Source of the DNA: Vanessa cardui | Lineage: Eukaryota; Arthropoda; Insecta; Lepidoptera; Nymphalidae | Direction: 5' to 3' | NCBI RefSeq assembly: GCF_905220365.1 | Contig: NC_061134.1 | Location: 11,299,001 to 11,363,000 of the forward strand | DNA: 64,000 nt | Part shown: positions 32,571 to 46,696 of the stretch, piece after piece | Layout: the number at the start of each line of letters is the position of its first letter | How positions within the stretch are numbered: position 1 is the first letter of the stretch | Program-made: the position numbers and the translations under genes | The notes under the pieces: model-generated | What the model saw: only the letters and a program-made list of their open reading frames with translations | Database searches by the model: none | Told to the model about the DNA's origin: nothing

Positions 32571-32750
32571 AATCTATACTAACATTATAAATGCGAAAAT
32601 TATCTCTATTCGTTGCTCTCACACTGCCAAATCGCTAAATCGATCGAAATTGATGAAATTTGCTATGAAGCAAGCTCGAACTCCTAAGAAAGCCATAGGT
32701 TCTAATGCCTCTTACCTGACGACCAACTTTCCAAGCAGGCGACAGCTAGT
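32571..32750 (+). mobile_element. Lep1-like Helitron
   Basis: AATCTATACTAACATTATAA at the left end, ATTGATGAAATTTGCTATGA inside, GCAGGCGACAGCTAGT at the right end. Confidence 0.75.
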
Positions 32751-35249
32751 TCAACTGTATATTTTGAAAATAATTCCTTCCCCTCGAAATCACATCATCA
32801 CATGAATATCAGAGAAGTGAAAGTATAATGCACATATTTATTTGCTACGTTTTCACTTCTTAACTACTCAAGCAATCATCATGAAATTTTGTATACTCGT
32901 TGTCAGGGGTACTCCTAAAGATTTATGAAATATACTTACTATCTTATATCTGCTTGTGAATTTTGTAGTAGAAAATAATGGAGTTCATTGAATACTTACT
33001 CAATTTCTCGCTTCGCTTTTAAACAAAATAGAGTACCTACGTATCTTTTTCATAATAGAATAAAACGTACCTTTGTCAGACTCCGAACAAGGTAGTGCCC
33101 TCGTTGAATATTTACTGTGTCTGTGCAAATTATTATAGAAAATAATATATGTGTGTCGTTCTTGTTATACCTACTATTATTTTTTTTGTAATGGTTTTCT
33201 CAAATTTCTTAGGTGAATAAATTTTATCCATTGTTAGTCTTTTTTTTAATCTTGTTTATTTACATAATCCATACTCCTAAAAGTAGGCAACAATACCATA
33301 ATGTACTGCCATCCAAACGAATACATACTTTTTTTACTTAATTCACAAAATCTAATAAACTTTACATCATACATTCAAATCACGAAATTTATTCAGGCGT
33401 TACGTTTTATTATTTATGAATAGCACCTAATTTAGACTACTTTGTTTGCTTTTGCGTATTTTTATCGTCGTTTTATGTTTTAACCCGTCCGATTCAATTT
33501 CATCATTTCCATTTAGTACTTCGTTCAAACATATCCCCGAAACGAGGTCTATTTATTTTAAACTACGTTAGCGTATACTATAAACATTAATGAAACCGTT
33601 GGGTGATTTTATGTTTCATGAAAGTAGGACGTCTAATCTGTGAGCTTCCTCTTGCAACAAAACTCTTAGATGTTCATTACGAGGTGTTACTTCACTGGTA
33701 ATAAAAGTAAAACATCAGATAGGTCTGTGTGGGTGTGAAACGGTCTTGGCTTTAGCTGATATGTTTCGTAAATTACGTCTCCGAATTAAGTGAATTAGTT
33801 GCTTTTGTGTTGTCACGCGTCGGTGATAACAAAATATTCTAGCATTGAATGTGGATTTAGGAGTGGATGAAGAGTATGACAGTTTAAAAAAACCATAAAC
33901 GAACTTATATTATAAAAAGATTGAATTGATTTTGTTAGCTTTTATGTCTTAATTACTATTCTGATTATTTTTTTTTTATTTACAAAATCTACGGGCTCAC
34001 AGTTGCCTGTGCCTTTTTGATATTTTACATTTATACTTAAAATCAGCAGATCTTTGTTGGACTTTCAGCTCGTCGTCTTCTTGGAAGATGTAGCCCACTC
34101 CCTCTTTATTCATTTTAAAATACTCTGTAACATATCATGAAATTTTGCATACACAAATTGAAATTGACATTGAAAATGACATAATGTATACACCCACTCT
34201 CGCCTACCCTAAGATGAGTATTGTTGCGGGTTATAATACGTAAGATGTACTTACGTAACGTTAATGAATACTTAGGAATTGGCAACTGTTTTAGAGGAAA
34301 CGTACGATAACGTCATGCTTACAATTCTCTTGTCATTAAGGTAAATGACAACGGGGGCAATTCTACTAATATATTATAAATTAACTAACAAACGACACTT
34401 TCTCAATTATCTGTCTCAGAAAAGTAAACTTAAAATAAATCGTAAACGGAGATCAATTATACTAATTCATATTGATTACGATATATTTCCGATTCTTCAA
34501 GCGAACATCGACTGGATTTGAGTTGGTAGAATCAGACCCTTCTTTCCCGTTGGGCACTTTGGGCAAGTGTCCAGGGCACTGCGATCGATAGGGGTCTTTA
34601 TTTAACCTCCTCAGGTTAAATAAATAAGTATAATATAAATATGTGGTAATAAAAATAAATCAATACCCTTTGTTTATCTAGTCGTAGGGGCCTCATTATC
34701 CTAATATACCCAGGGCCGCCAATAGGTTAAAGACTAGGTAGAATAAGAAAACTATTAAATGACAACGAAGATGTTACGATTCGATTGCGATGCAATGACA
34801 ATTTGTTACCAGAATTGTCCCCAAGTACATGTAGAGGTTAATACGATTACGACTTAATGTTGTTCATCGTTTACCGGTTAATACGTTTTCGTCGAGGTTT
34901 TCTTATCGTCTCGCTTATGAAATCTTAAAAAGCTATTTATTCGTTCCTGTCATAAAATCCTGTAGATAAATTTTAGTATTTACAATGAATCAATAAAACA
35001 TTTGAAACAAGTCTTATTCATATATAAAGAGTTCATACAATATTATACAGATGTCAACAATATTGCAGTTGTCCAATAAGTGCTCTTTGTTGTACTTACT
35101 AATAATAATTGGTAAAAGAAAGAATAATTACTGATTTTTGTCAGTATTACTCATTGGTATCCACATTTAAAATCAGTTGCAACCGGCAATTTGAAAAAAA
35201 AAATATATATAAAATACTTCTTAGAAAGGTGTGGGCCACCTTAAATGAA
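32751..35249. other. AT-rich non-coding DNA
   Basis: No gene seen. A small hairpin, TTTAACCT / AGGTTAAA, lies near 34600-34622. Nothing else I can support. Confidence 0.45.
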
Positions 35250-35375
35250 GTGAAGTAACTGCCTTTTCATGCCGCACTGCTGGACTAAGGTCTCCTCTCT
35301 GAAATCGAGATGGAAATTCGTGTTGAACCGGCAATCATCGATTAAGATGCATGAGTTCTATCCACTAGGATATTG
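35250..35375 (-). mobile_element. SINE family A, internally deleted
   Basis: Tail part (GCACTGCTGGACTAAGGTCT) is fused almost directly to the head part (AACCGGCAATCATCGATTAA); the central 150 bases of the family are missing. Confidence 0.7.
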
Positions 35376-37426
35376 CTTTTAATAATAAATTGACATACAA
35401 ATATAGATAAGTCGAACATTTTAATAAACCATTTGAGTGATTGAATTTTGATTAAGAAGCTTTTACATTGCCATAGATCAATTTGCTATTGATCTGAGAA
35501 CGGGAACTGAGCGATGCCTTCGGTCGTGACCATCACTCGTCTTGACAGATATCGACGGTAGTATATTGAATATGAAAGGTCTTTCACACAGAGGGAAGAT
35601 CTCTCGAGAGACTGTGCTCAGACTCAGTCTGTGTTTTTGTACTGAAACTGTCTCGAGAGTCTTATTTACCTACTTTGTATATCACTTGTGTACTAATTGT
35701 TTTATTACGTATATATATATATAGATATTTAAATATATAGTTGATTTTTGTCGTCAAACAAAATATTAAAAGTTCTTTAATCACTTATTTCTTGTTGAAT
35801 GTAAATTAAATATGACTTTTCTCAACAAAATCATTAAAGAAATAATATTAAATTTCTCTTGTTTTAAGAAAACATCTGTGTTAATATACATAAAGCCTAA
35901 ATCACGAAGACTACCATAGATAAAATTAAAATGAATTTAGAAAAGCTGTAAAAATTGAATTGCCGTCAAATAAAGTGAAAATGGATTTTTGCTTTGTAAA
36001 AAACGCCAATGTGGAAGGTCCCTAAGTGTGCTACCTAGATGAATCTAGCTCGGATCAGTTTAATACAGAGTAATACTAAATTCATTCAACTGAATATTTG
36101 ATGGAGAGGTCTAGATTTATTTAGTTCGAGCTTTATTTATCTTTATCTGATAATAACAAATCCTTTTAAGATTGAAATAAATCTATTTAGGGGTGAATGG
36201 AATATTTTCGAAAGCCATAGACAATGTGTAAATAATAAAGACTGTTTAATATAACGCATACCTAGTCGTTTAGGCTTTTACACTTTTGAATCTTCCCTCA
36301 CAACGTTTTTATGTAATATAAGTAAGTAGACGGGCAGACGACAGCATATTAGCACTGTTAAAAATAAGTACCTCGCCAATACGTCACTTGCCTTCAAAAA
36401 GACTTAAGTCTGTTCCAACCGAAGGAGCAGAAAATACAAATAAACAACTTTGCCATTGTAAACAAATTGACGTAATATTATTGGTCGAAATCTTGAATAA
36501 TCTATGATATTAAATTTCAGCAAAATTGTGATTGAATTTTTGAAAGTTAAATTTAGAATTGATAGACGTAGCTTTGTGGAATAGTGATGTAAATAAAACT
36601 ATTTTAATAACTGCTTGGGTTTAAAATAGCGGCTTCGCAAATCGCAATTACAGATTGAAATAGCGTACACTAAAGTTATTAATTACAAGTAAACGCAGTC
36701 TCGTATTTAAATACTAAATCGATTGAATGATCGAATTCTAATTTTAAAATTAGAATCAATGGGTAATTCATTACACGCTGTACGCTTTTTTCTATATATA
36801 TATATATTTTTTGACAAATTAGAGTCCTTTTTATTTCAGAAGTTAAAGAAATTTTGCATTAAAATTTGAAATAAGAATAAGAAACATTCCGATAGTGAAA
36901 TTCCTTAGCCACCAAGGAGTTTCACTTTAAAATAAATAAAGCGGAATATGTATCGACGTATGATTAAGTAATAGCCCGTAAATACCTCTTGAACCAGGCT
37001 ATTATTTATCTTTTGTATATCGAATTCGAATTTTAAAATGAAAAGTTCTGTTTAAGGAAGCTCTTTTATACGATATCTACGTTTGCTCGTAAATAAACTG
37101 CTCTAACATATAGTTCAGGTCTCAAATAATGCTGTTTCATGATATTTGATGCCTCCTCTGACGTTAAAAGCGTATATAGATTGATATTGAGTTATGTGTT
37201 GCGGTAGTTTATTGAATTTTTCCGACAGATCGTAGCTTTCAGTTTAATAGCATGAGTGTCTCAAAGAACAAGTACAATTATAGTCGGTGATCCGATTGTG
37301 AAATAGTCGTAGACTTGAACTATGAATATAAATAAAAGAATCTGTATCACTATTCTAGTTGATTTGAGTTGATTTGAATATATACAACTAATATATATAA
37401 CTTTCAATGTTGAAAAAGAGTAACTA
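35376..37426. other. AT-rich non-coding DNA
   Basis: No gene seen. A CTCTCGAGA inverted pair at about 35600-35660 and TA runs at about 35708-35722 and 36794-36808 are the only structure. Confidence 0.45.
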
Positions 37427-37548
37427 TTGGATTCATTGCCGGTTGTTCTCGGTAGAATCTACTTTCCGAAACAGTGGTAGCTTCACTGAATTGTTAAATG
37501 ACGATTCAAAACTGCTTGTAAAATCCTACTTGAATAAAGTTTATTTTG
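37427..37548 (+). mobile_element. LINE 3'-end fragment
   Basis: GCCGGTTGTTCTCGGTAGAA, CTACTTTCCGAAACAGTGGT, ACGATTCAAAACTGCTTGTA and CCTACTTGAATAAAGTTTAT are in the order seen in lepidopteran non-LTR 3' ends. Confidence 0.65.
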
Positions 37549-38907
37549 ATTTTATCAAATAATATAAAATTACCCTAATATTTGTTTTGGTAAAATAATC
37601 TTTATAACTAACTATTAAGTTAAAAGTTATACCGCTTAACTTTGTTGTAGAGATTTGACCCGCACGGTGACTACGAATGGTACTAAAAATAATGAAATTT
37701 TTGGAAGCCCGTCTGAACATACTACACATATTCTACCGACAAAGAGCAATATATAGAGCCATAATATTTCTCGGTAGAGACATAAAATTTTATTTTGCAT
37801 ACTTGATGGTTGAAATCTCTGACAACGCTAATATCTATGGATGCTGATGACCACTTACCGTTAGGTGATAGTCAAAATAAAAATCATATGATTTTTGCTG
37901 TGAAGTTTATCTAGCATAACAGTAGAACGAACAATTTATCTTGAAAGTACTTTATAGCTGAAAGTTGCACAATGCCTTACGTAATCCAATCATTGAAAGC
38001 CGCGTTCACCTGCTGTTTTTGTATTGTAACCATTGTTCTTGAAATGTTTTGTCACATATAACTCCTGAGGTCGTGACTTGTGGGAAAACATTTTTCATGA
38101 ACGTTGACCATTATTGCAACAACTATTTACCCGACAACATCGTAGTTTTGAAGGGTAATGTGATTGATACTTTTATATCGACGCTGGACTCAAATTTCTA
38201 TATCTATGATTTCATTTGTAATAAAATATACAATAAATTTAAACGTAGATTCTATTGGGTTATTATAGTTACTCTATTCTGCAACTAATTTGCATAGTGA
38301 AGCTTAATAATGAAAATATGACACTCAGAAAATAATTTATAGTTAGTTTTCTGATATTAATTGACATATCAGAATGAAAATTATTTTCTTACGATATCAT
38401 TAGTTATTTTAAATTATTAAATGTATTTTCGCAAACCCTCATTCATCGGTTGGCATATCCGCAAATAATTTGGCCGCATTCTGACTACTTCGGTATTTGC
38501 TTTGTGCGTCATCACCATCGAGTGTATGGACAAACAATTCAAATTTTTATTATTTATGTTAGTGAAAATTGGTCGATAAATTCTCAAACGTTTAAAAAAA
38601 TAAACATTGTAAGTCTTTATATCGCAACTCAACAATAAATCCTTCTTGAACAAAAACCTTTTTCCTATACTTACTTAAAAATACAAAGAGGTTTTATATT
38701 TTTAAAATCTTTTTTTCAATCTTTTATGGTTTCACTTAAGAATAAAAATGACGTATCAGACATATGTGCGAATTTCTAAAATTAATTCTAATGTTATAAT
38801 TCCTTTACAGTTCATTATCTATCAGCAACAGTCAGTTAAATTTCTGTCCTTAAAGCTTATAACTCATTCCACCTGTTGCCTTATTGGTAGTACTTAATTT
38901 CGTAAAC

Positions 38908-38946
38908 AGAATTCCATCCAATACATATTGTATTGGATGGAATTCT
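38908..38946. repeat. Perfect 18-bp-arm hairpin
   Basis: Arms AGAATTCCATCCAATACA and TGTATTGGATGGAATTCT around loop TAT. It abuts a degenerate reverse SINE A fragment (about 38941-39000, CTCTCGCGATATTTCCGTCA), so it probably formed by inverted duplication at the SINE edge. Confidence 0.9.
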
Positions 38947-39181
38947 CTCGCGATATTTCCGTCACCATCGCACAAGGATTTAAATACAAAGACAAATTAG
39001 AATTATCATAACTATGTCGGTTCTCGGATTTTAAAATGGCGCCGAGAAAGGTTTACATATTCTATGAATTGAACCAGTATCCATCTTCCTCGTTCCTCTT
39101 TATCTAAATAATTCCCTATATATATAAATAAATGTCTTGATGTTATCTTGTAGCGTCGAGTTGGCATCGATGATGGGTAAA

Positions 39182-39340
39182 CATCTATACTAATATCACG
39201 CAAAAGTAACTCTGTCTGTGTTTTACACACGAATTTGTTGAAATCTGGAATGAAGCAAGTTTTAACTCCAAGTAGGTTTTATGCCTAACACCTGACGATT
39301 AAAAATTAAAACGCGAGCAAAGAAGCAGGCGTAAACTAGT
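39182..39340 (+). mobile_element. Lep1-like Helitron, short copy
   Basis: CATCTATACTAATATCACGC, CTCTGTCTGTG, GGAATGAAGCAAGTTTTAAC, ending GCAGGCGTAAACTAGT. Confidence 0.75.
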
Positions 39341-41463
39341 TGTATATAAACAAAAGTTTCAAGCTGTTTTTTCTAATAATTACCTAGATAGAAACTTGTT
39401 AAATATTATTATTATCAACTCGGTGGTATTAAGATTAAACTTTATTACATGAATATAAAATTATTATAATATAATGAAATATTTATACACTCAAGATGGT
39501 CGTTTCGTATTTGTTTGCACATAATTAAACTAATAAGGTTGTAAGGACATTACTTGTAAACATTGTTGTGAGTATTAATAGTAGATATTATTAACACATC
39601 ATAAAAAATAAAAACATTAATGTTTATATATCTATAATGAAAGATTTGTTTCTGATAAAATCACACACACACAGAAACAAAGTACCATTTTTTCGGAGTC
39701 GGTTTAAAAACATACGAAAGCATTCGTTCAAAGGAAAAATGTTTCTGATTAATACTTTGTTTACGTCTCTATAAATAACTTCATTGGCTATTTTTATCAA
39801 GATATTCGCCTGAAGCTGCGCTTGGGTCGGTCGTTTCTATCAGTAAATAGGTCAAGGCAGAGAAATGGCTGTATTTATTAAACCTTAAAATCAATTCCAG
39901 AATTGCTAACCTACTTGTATCATTAGCGAAGGTTTTGCAGAGAACTTGATGAACTATTCATAAAGTTTGTTCGAAAAAATCTTCATCTACAAGTTACTTG
40001 ATGTAATATAGTAACTTTTATCTTGTCATTGAATACTAAAATTTTGTTAGGTGAATTGGGAGTATTATTTATTTTTCAAAGGGTAATCTATTTAAAAATA
40101 AAATGTTGTAGGACAATCGTTTGTAACGAAGCTACTTTCGCTATATATTATGTATTAAATAACAGGCACGATAAGTTATTTTTACGTTTGGAATAAATCA
40201 ATGACAAGAAGTATTTTTTGCAGCCCGGTTTAAAAATAAGTTTAAATAATGTTAGTTAAAATTATTTATTTGATTGTGTAAATAACTGCTTTTTACTAAG
40301 AGCATACTTACATAATTATGTTCATATGGTACATATACCAAAATAATTTTTTTTCAATTTTTATGTCTCTCTTTTTGTTCCGGATAACGTCTGTAATGTC
40401 CGGACCAATTTTGATGGGAAGTTCACTGGCAGATAGTTGATGTAATGAGGAGTATCTTAGTAATAATAATAATTAGTAAATTTAATCGGGCACGTAGTCG
40501 CGGGCATAGCCAGTACATCATGCAAACATTTATAGCAAATGCAACTTCATTCCAGTCTTGTATCAATTGTTTTTTTTTTTTGTTTTATTATTCTTTTATT
40601 TTAGTTCTCGTTACTATCAAATGTTCTGTGCCAATATATATTCATATCGTTATGTATTCGTAATATTACGTTTACGTGTTTAGTTTATTTGACTATTATG
40701 TTAATGCTTAGTACCGTACTGATGTATTTCTGATTGGTCTGCAGGAGAGATTGCCATCAGGCATTAAGTCGGCCCTTTGTAAAAATTACTGTAATTTGGT
40801 CAAGAAAGTTTACATATACGACCAAAATATGTATTGGAATGATTGCTCTTTATGTGTGAATGAAATGATCATCATAAATCATTAGTTTTCCTCGATTTAA
40901 AAAGACTAAGAAACACTGGTATAAGGTGTAGACTAATTTCTGGTTTATGTTCGAGCAATAACCTCATAAGTAAAGGTTATCGCTGATCCGACTCACCTGT
41001 TACGGACTTCACCTGCGGACTTAATTATTTCTATTCATAACTACAGTAATTAATCTAAGTTAAAGAATGTTTTTGACCTTTAATCGTAATATGAACTATT
41101 TTTTAAGAAGCCATACATTATTGTGCTAATGTTAACTAGTGGTCGCCCATTGGTCATAATTCGATTATAATTAATTGCTTATTAATTAATTATGTGGGAA
41201 AATTAGCCTCAGTTTGATGAAACCTTGTCACTTCGACAGTAAAAAAATCAAACGTAAAAAATGTCATTATGACGTCACCGACACTACAAATGCATATAAT
41301 CTGTGCCCTGTCAGCACAACTAAAAGCCATTAAACTAAGAATTGAACTGAATTACAAATGCCTAATTTGCTACACCTCAGACCGCGTCCTTTTGATAAAA
41401 AAGGGATACAAAGTTATTGCTTCATGTATTATATAGAAGATTTATATATGGACACGTTATCTG
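39341..41463. other. AT-rich non-coding DNA
   Basis: No gene or clear repeat seen, apart from a short CA run near 39662. Confidence 0.45.
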
Positions 41464-41714
41464 TCGTCGACGACCTCCGTGGTCGAGTAGTGTGTACATC
41501 GGTTTTCATGGGTACGCCACTTCGAGGTCCCGGGTTTGATTCCCAACCGAGTCCATGAGAAAATTCATGATTTTTCTTTGTTGTCTTGAGTCTGGGTGTT
41601 TGTGGTACCGTCGCGGTCGTTCCTTCTGATTTTCCATAGCACAAGTACTTAGGTACTTACATCGGGATCAGAGTAATGTATGTTATGTTGTCCAATATTT
41701 ATTTATTTATTTAA
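41464..41714 (+). mobile_element. SINE family B, well preserved
   Basis: Head GACGACCTCCGTGGTCGAGT, Box B GGTTTGATTCCCAACCGAGT, body GAGTCTGGGTGTTTGTGGTA, tail TTGTCCAATATTTATTTATT. Confidence 0.92.
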
Positions 41715-41849
41715 CTCTCAGCTTAATCGTATTTAGATAGCTATTCTAATTTGATGATTATTTCTATATATAATGATGAAGTTCTCTTAACCGAACTTCG
41801 TGTAAAATGGTTAATCGTAAGGACTATCAATGTGTGCAAAGATACTACA

Positions 41850-41990
41850 AGAGTGTGTGTGCAACCACAGGTGCACTTACTTTCCCATTCTAATGTTCCG
41901 ACGGCAATCCGGTACGATCCGAAAAGGATCAAGCTCGGAAAGGATTTGCATGTTTTCCGAAGCAAGGGATAATGTTCCCACCATCCCAGC
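41850..41990 (-). mobile_element. SINE family E, headless fragment
   Basis: ACCACAGGTGCACTTACTTT, CGACGGCAATCCGGTACGAT and GCATGTTTTCCGAAGCAAGG match a body sequence common in Lepidoptera and related to 30330-30450. Confidence 0.5.
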
Positions 41991-42730
41991 TCGGGATTTT
42001 TTGAAAGAAAACTCGTTTGCGTGTTTCGTGGTCGTTTTTTATACCAGATATATTTTTTATTCCAGATAGATTCAATACTGATAATATTATTGTTTTAAAA
42101 AATAGTCATTTTAGAGCAAATATAGCTTTGAAAATATTATCTTTGATTTGTTTTAGTAGCAAGATATATATAATAAAGATATTTATTTATATATTAAGAT
42201 AGATATAATAAATAAAAAAATTAACAAAAAGAAAAACCGACTTCAAATAAAACACTATTTTAAAACAAATAAATATGCATTAAAAAGTAATAAAAATAAT
42301 TACGCATTCAACATATTTTTTAGAGTCCTCCTAAGTAAAATGAAATGAAAAATATTAGACTACTTAAAAGTCGATTTACGATTATATAACGTAGTTATAG
42401 TTATTGTTATATTTGAGCCATTTTGATCTTGAGTCATGTTTCCAATTGTCACTATAAATATATTTGTAGGGTGTAATATAAGGAATTACCATACATATTG
42501 CATCAAATTACGTGACCTTTGTCAAAAACGTCTATTATAAGGTAATTAACGCGTAGGACGTCATTAGCAAGTTCACATAATTAAACTAGGTTATTTGTGT
42601 CTTAATACGTCTAAAATTAGAACATCCAGTCGTGAAAGTTGCTGACTGACACTTCAGATAGCGTTCGCTGGAATAAAATCGCTCAAAGTCGACAACCCCA
42701 GAGAGAAATATATAAGATAACGCTATGAAA

Positions 42731-43029
42731 GTAAAAGTAAAGTAAAGTCACAGCCTTTCAATTTCCATTTGCTGAGATAAGGCCTCCTCTTCCATTAAGG
42801 AAAGGGTTTGGAACGTATTCCATCACGCTTTTCCAATTCGGGTTGGTGGAATGCACATGTGGCAGAATTTCGATGAAATTAGACACATGTAGGTTTCCTT
42901 ACGACGTTTTCCTTCGACGGCGAGCACGAGATGAATTATAAACACACATATATATATAGCTTGCCTGGGTTTGAACCCGCAATCATCGGTTAAGATGCAC
43001 GCGTTTTAACCACGGGGCCATTTCAGCTC
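42731..43029 (-). mobile_element. SINE family A (Metulj-like), full length
   Basis: Reverse copy from tail (AAAGTAAAGTCACAGCCTTT) to head (TAACCACGGGGCCATTTCAG), with a small TA-repeat expansion at about 42948-42957. Confidence 0.92.
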
Positions 43030-43147
43030 AAACGCTATGAGAATGCCTAAATTTTCGTTACGCTTAACTCAGAGGAACGCTGCTTTTCCCTTTTTGCGTA
43101 TAAGGATAGATTAAGTTCATGACGCAATCATTACTATTTACTTGTTA

Positions 43148-43287
43148 AGGTTTTATAAAAAAGTAGCCTGTACCTTTTCTTGGTATATAAGCTTGATTCA
43201 TACCAAATTTCATCAAAATCGGTTCAGTGGTTTAGTCGTGAAAGCGTAACAGACAGAGTTACTTTCGCATGCATATTCATAGATTCG
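43148..43287 (-). mobile_element. Lep1-like Helitron fragment (reverse)
   Basis: TACCAAATTTCATCAAAATC, GGTTCAGTGGTTTAGTCGTG and ACAGACAGAGTTACTTTCGC are the reverse of the family 5' half. Confidence 0.65.
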
Positions 43288-43775
43288 TATCGATTGATTA
43301 TACCTCACCCTGCAACCGTAACCGGTGCTCACCGGACAGCGGGTGTTTATATATTCAATAGTCTCGTTAACATGTTTTTTTTACGGAAATTTTAAAAGAG
43401 TATTTAAATTATTCATATATGTACCATTTATCTACTAGGCAACTACTCTACACTAAGTTCATGAAATCGTTGAAAGCGAATATATTTCCTTATAACTTCT
43501 TCCAATAAGTGTCACATTAATAATAGAAGATGGTATTGGTTATCGATTCTGAGTAGTCCAGGAACAAAAGGCGACTGACCTAAAATGCAATACTTCTACA
43601 TTCATTTTATTTAAAAAACTAGCTGTGCTCGCGACTTGTACGCGTTTGAATTTAACAAAGAAATTTTATTGTAGCCTAAGTTACTCCCTATTATATCAAT
43701 TATCTGCCAGTGAAAGTCCCGTAAAAATCCTTCAAGCCATTCCAGAGATTAGCCGCAACAATCTAGCAGACAGAG

Positions 43776-44108
43776 TTCACATGGCCCAGAGAGTCGAGAT
43801 TGCCCACTGGTTAGAACGCGTGCATCTTAACCGATGGTTGCGGGTTCAAACCCAGGCAAGCACCGCTGCTTCATGTGCTTAAATTGTCTTTATAATTCAT
43901 CTCGTGCTCAGCGGTGAAGGAAAACATCGTGAGGAAAACAACCTGCATGTGACAATTTTCATAGAAATTCTGCCAAATGTGTATTCCACCAACCCGCATT
44001 GGAACAGCGTGGTGGAATATATTCCAAACCTTGTTCTCAAAGGAAGAGGAGGTCTTTAGCCCAGCAGTGGGAATTTACAGGCTGTTGTTGTTTTGTTGTT
44101 GTTGTTGT
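43776..44108 (+). mobile_element. SINE family A with 16-bp target duplication
   Basis: Full head-to-tail copy ending in a (TTG)n tail. Flanked by AATCTAGCAGACAGAG at 43760-43775 and AATCTAGCACACAGAG at 44109-44124 (one mismatch), the mark of LINE-driven retrotransposition. Confidence 0.92.
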
Positions 44109-44124
44109 AATCTAGCACACAGAG

Positions 44125-46367
44125 ACAAAATTAAAAAAAATGTTATTTTGGTATATGAAAGTACTGTGTATAATGTACTTAATACGTAATTATTCAGTGT
44201 TGTGTTAAAAATCACTTGATTTATTTTACTCGTGTACAATGCTTCGAGACTGTAACTTTAATCACGTGTGCAACCACTTTCGGTGTGTCAAGGGCCTTCA
44301 GGGCTGAAACTAGGGCAGATGCGACGCCATGCGGATAGATGCACCCGGCGATATAACAGAGCCGTGTCTGTTTAGAGAAAATATTTTCTAATAATAATTT
44401 CAGCTGACATTTTACATTTACATGTAGGTAGTATTATTTTGAATATATTATTATTGAAATACAGCTACTAAGATTCTTGATGTATTTCTCAATTATCAGA
44501 TGTGTGTTATTGTTAGGTAGTTTTTTGTAGTATTTGCGTTGTTTGAGTGTTCCGTGTATGCTGTAAAAACTTTTTAAATCTGTTGATTATGGTCTATTAA
44601 TTCTACGGAATAATTAATTACTATTAAAATAATATCCAGAAAGTATGGTTAGTTCATATGTTTATTTCTTCATTGTCTCGTTGCCTTAGTGGTTTATAGA
44701 GATACAGTTCCGGTTTCAAATTCGATTGGGGCAATAAAGAGTTACAAAATTTTACTCAGTAGCATCTTAGAGTTAAAAAAGCAATGTCACGTTCTCCAAA
44801 TATTTTTTCGATCATCTCGTATTGCCATCTCAGCTTGAGAATTAAGTTTTAAAGACTGTTCCAGCGGTTGCAACCAAATTTGTACATTACAATATTGAAT
44901 AGCTGTCGTTTTCGCGAAAACTATAGGATGTTATGGTATTCATTTAAGAGAAAAGTATTTTTGCCGTGACTGAAATCCGGGAATTATAAAAATGCTTTCA
45001 TGCTGGAAGATCAAATACTTCATGAATGTCTCGGAAAGGTTGTTCTCGATACTAATAGTATTACGTAGAATCGTTCTTCTGGAAGTTATAACTCAAACTG
45101 TTTCTACTTCAATTGGTTCATCTGAAACGGGCTATGAAAAATCTATTTAGATTCCTACGTATTTCAATTAAAGGCAGATAAACAAAAGAAGCTCGGAATC
45201 AACGTCTTCCCAATTGTATCATTTATTCGTAAGGCCAAGTTAATCTTGTTTTACGAAAACGGAACTGACCTTAATTGTATTTTAATGTAAGTGCCTCAAA
45301 CGAATTTGTCACTGTGATGTTTGTTTATGTCACAAAGCTCTCAAAAAAGCAGCACACATATCTTCGTCGCTCTCGTGTTTGTTTTTTTAAGCCATCGATC
45401 TTTACTAAGAGTATTTCAGACTGTCGGAACAGTGGAACGTTATAGTATAGTCACGAACAACAAGAATGATTCTTGTATGATTCTTTGCGTAATGGTGATC
45501 GTGTACTGTACAGGATATTTGCACAGATCGTCATTGTCTTTGCTGATTAGGAATTTGCTTCATTGTATAGCATGTTTGGCGTTCGTTTCATCTCGCTTAT
45601 TTCTTGCATCGCTCTCGCGTTATTTATAGGGCGGTATGACGCAAACTACACGTTTAAATACACGATTCACAGTTCTGCAGTATGCAAGTGTGTTTGTCCC
45701 ACGTATTCGACGAATATATATTTAAATGATCGGAACTAACGTGATTTATAGTTAGTTTTGCCGTTCATTGTCTTTCTATATAAAGGGATTAGTCATTCGA
45801 TCCGCAGAACATTGATCATGACGCATTTTCGAAGGTGTTGAACATGTCAAAACTGTGAAAATAATGTTTTGTTTTGAGTCAACCTTCATCAGTATAGTTC
45901 TTTATTCATATTACTCGTTTTCTAGAGTGGCTGATCTTTCCTGTAAAATAAGCATTCCTTTGTTATAATTTTTTATTCAAATTGTCCATAAGAACACGAC
46001 TGACATGTAAATAAACAAAATATGTGAAAGTAAATTTAATTACAAGCCGTTACTTCTCAGGATGTTGATAATAATTTATCAAGAGATCACGAGGCAGGTC
46101 AAGATATACGGTTCATCGTAATTAGGTCACAGGTTACCAGCGCTTAAAATATCAGCCACCCAGAACGAGGAGGTCAACGATCCCTCGCAAATAAAACCAC
46201 TTTAATAAGTCAAGATTAATAGACCATTATCAATTGCCCAGATGCAGGATCTAAACATTTATGAAGTCCAATAATTTGTACAATCAATGCTGAGATTGAG
46301 TCAGTTACAGTGGATGTAAACTGGAAATAGCCTGCCTTTACTACATACGTATGCTTTATGTGGGACA
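44125..46367. other. Mostly AT-rich DNA with a small GC-richer patch
   Basis: A patch at about 44285-44370 (GGGCCTTCAGGGCTGAAACT) and a tRNA-like SINE remnant at about 44672-44760 (TTGCCTTAGTGGTTTATAGA) stand out. A 102-codon open frame at 45321-45629 shows no recognisable protein features. Confidence 0.4.
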
Positions 46368-46696
46368 AAGTATAGTACGACACGACTTAGATGTAGCATC
46401 GGAAAAAATCGTAAAACCGATCACATTCGAATTGAGTACGCCATCCCAAATTATCAATATTTATTTCTTATATGAATATGATCTTTACACAAACGTAATA
46501 ACTTGTAATATCATATGACATAATATATTCGTAAATTTGACACATCGATTTACATTTCTCGGGTTGAATTGACGCGAGAATCTATAGCGACGAGTAGCGT
46601 CGAATGGCGCGATAGGGAGAGCTGTTTCTAGTGTGTAAATTGGCAGTAATCGAGTTTATTGAATTTGCCGATACTACATCTAAGTTGTGTCATATT
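46368..46696. mobile_element. MITE family D, about 330 bp, copy 2
   Basis: Inverted relative to the copy at 20945. Ends ACGACTTAGATGTAGCATCG and CGATACTACATCTAAGTTGT; shared interior TATGAATATGATCTTTACAC and TAGCGTCGAATGGCGCGATA. Confidence 0.85.

Noticed and set aside
43791..43860. tRNA-like sequence with Box A and Box B
   Set aside because: It is the head of a SINE (target duplications, SINE body and tail), not a tRNA gene. The same applies to the heads at 1849, 14540, 15235, 42965, 62211, and those of family B.
45321..45629. 102-codon ORF with hydrophobic stretches
   Set aside because: No recognisable family, no splice or poly(A) context, and composition like chance AT-rich sequence.
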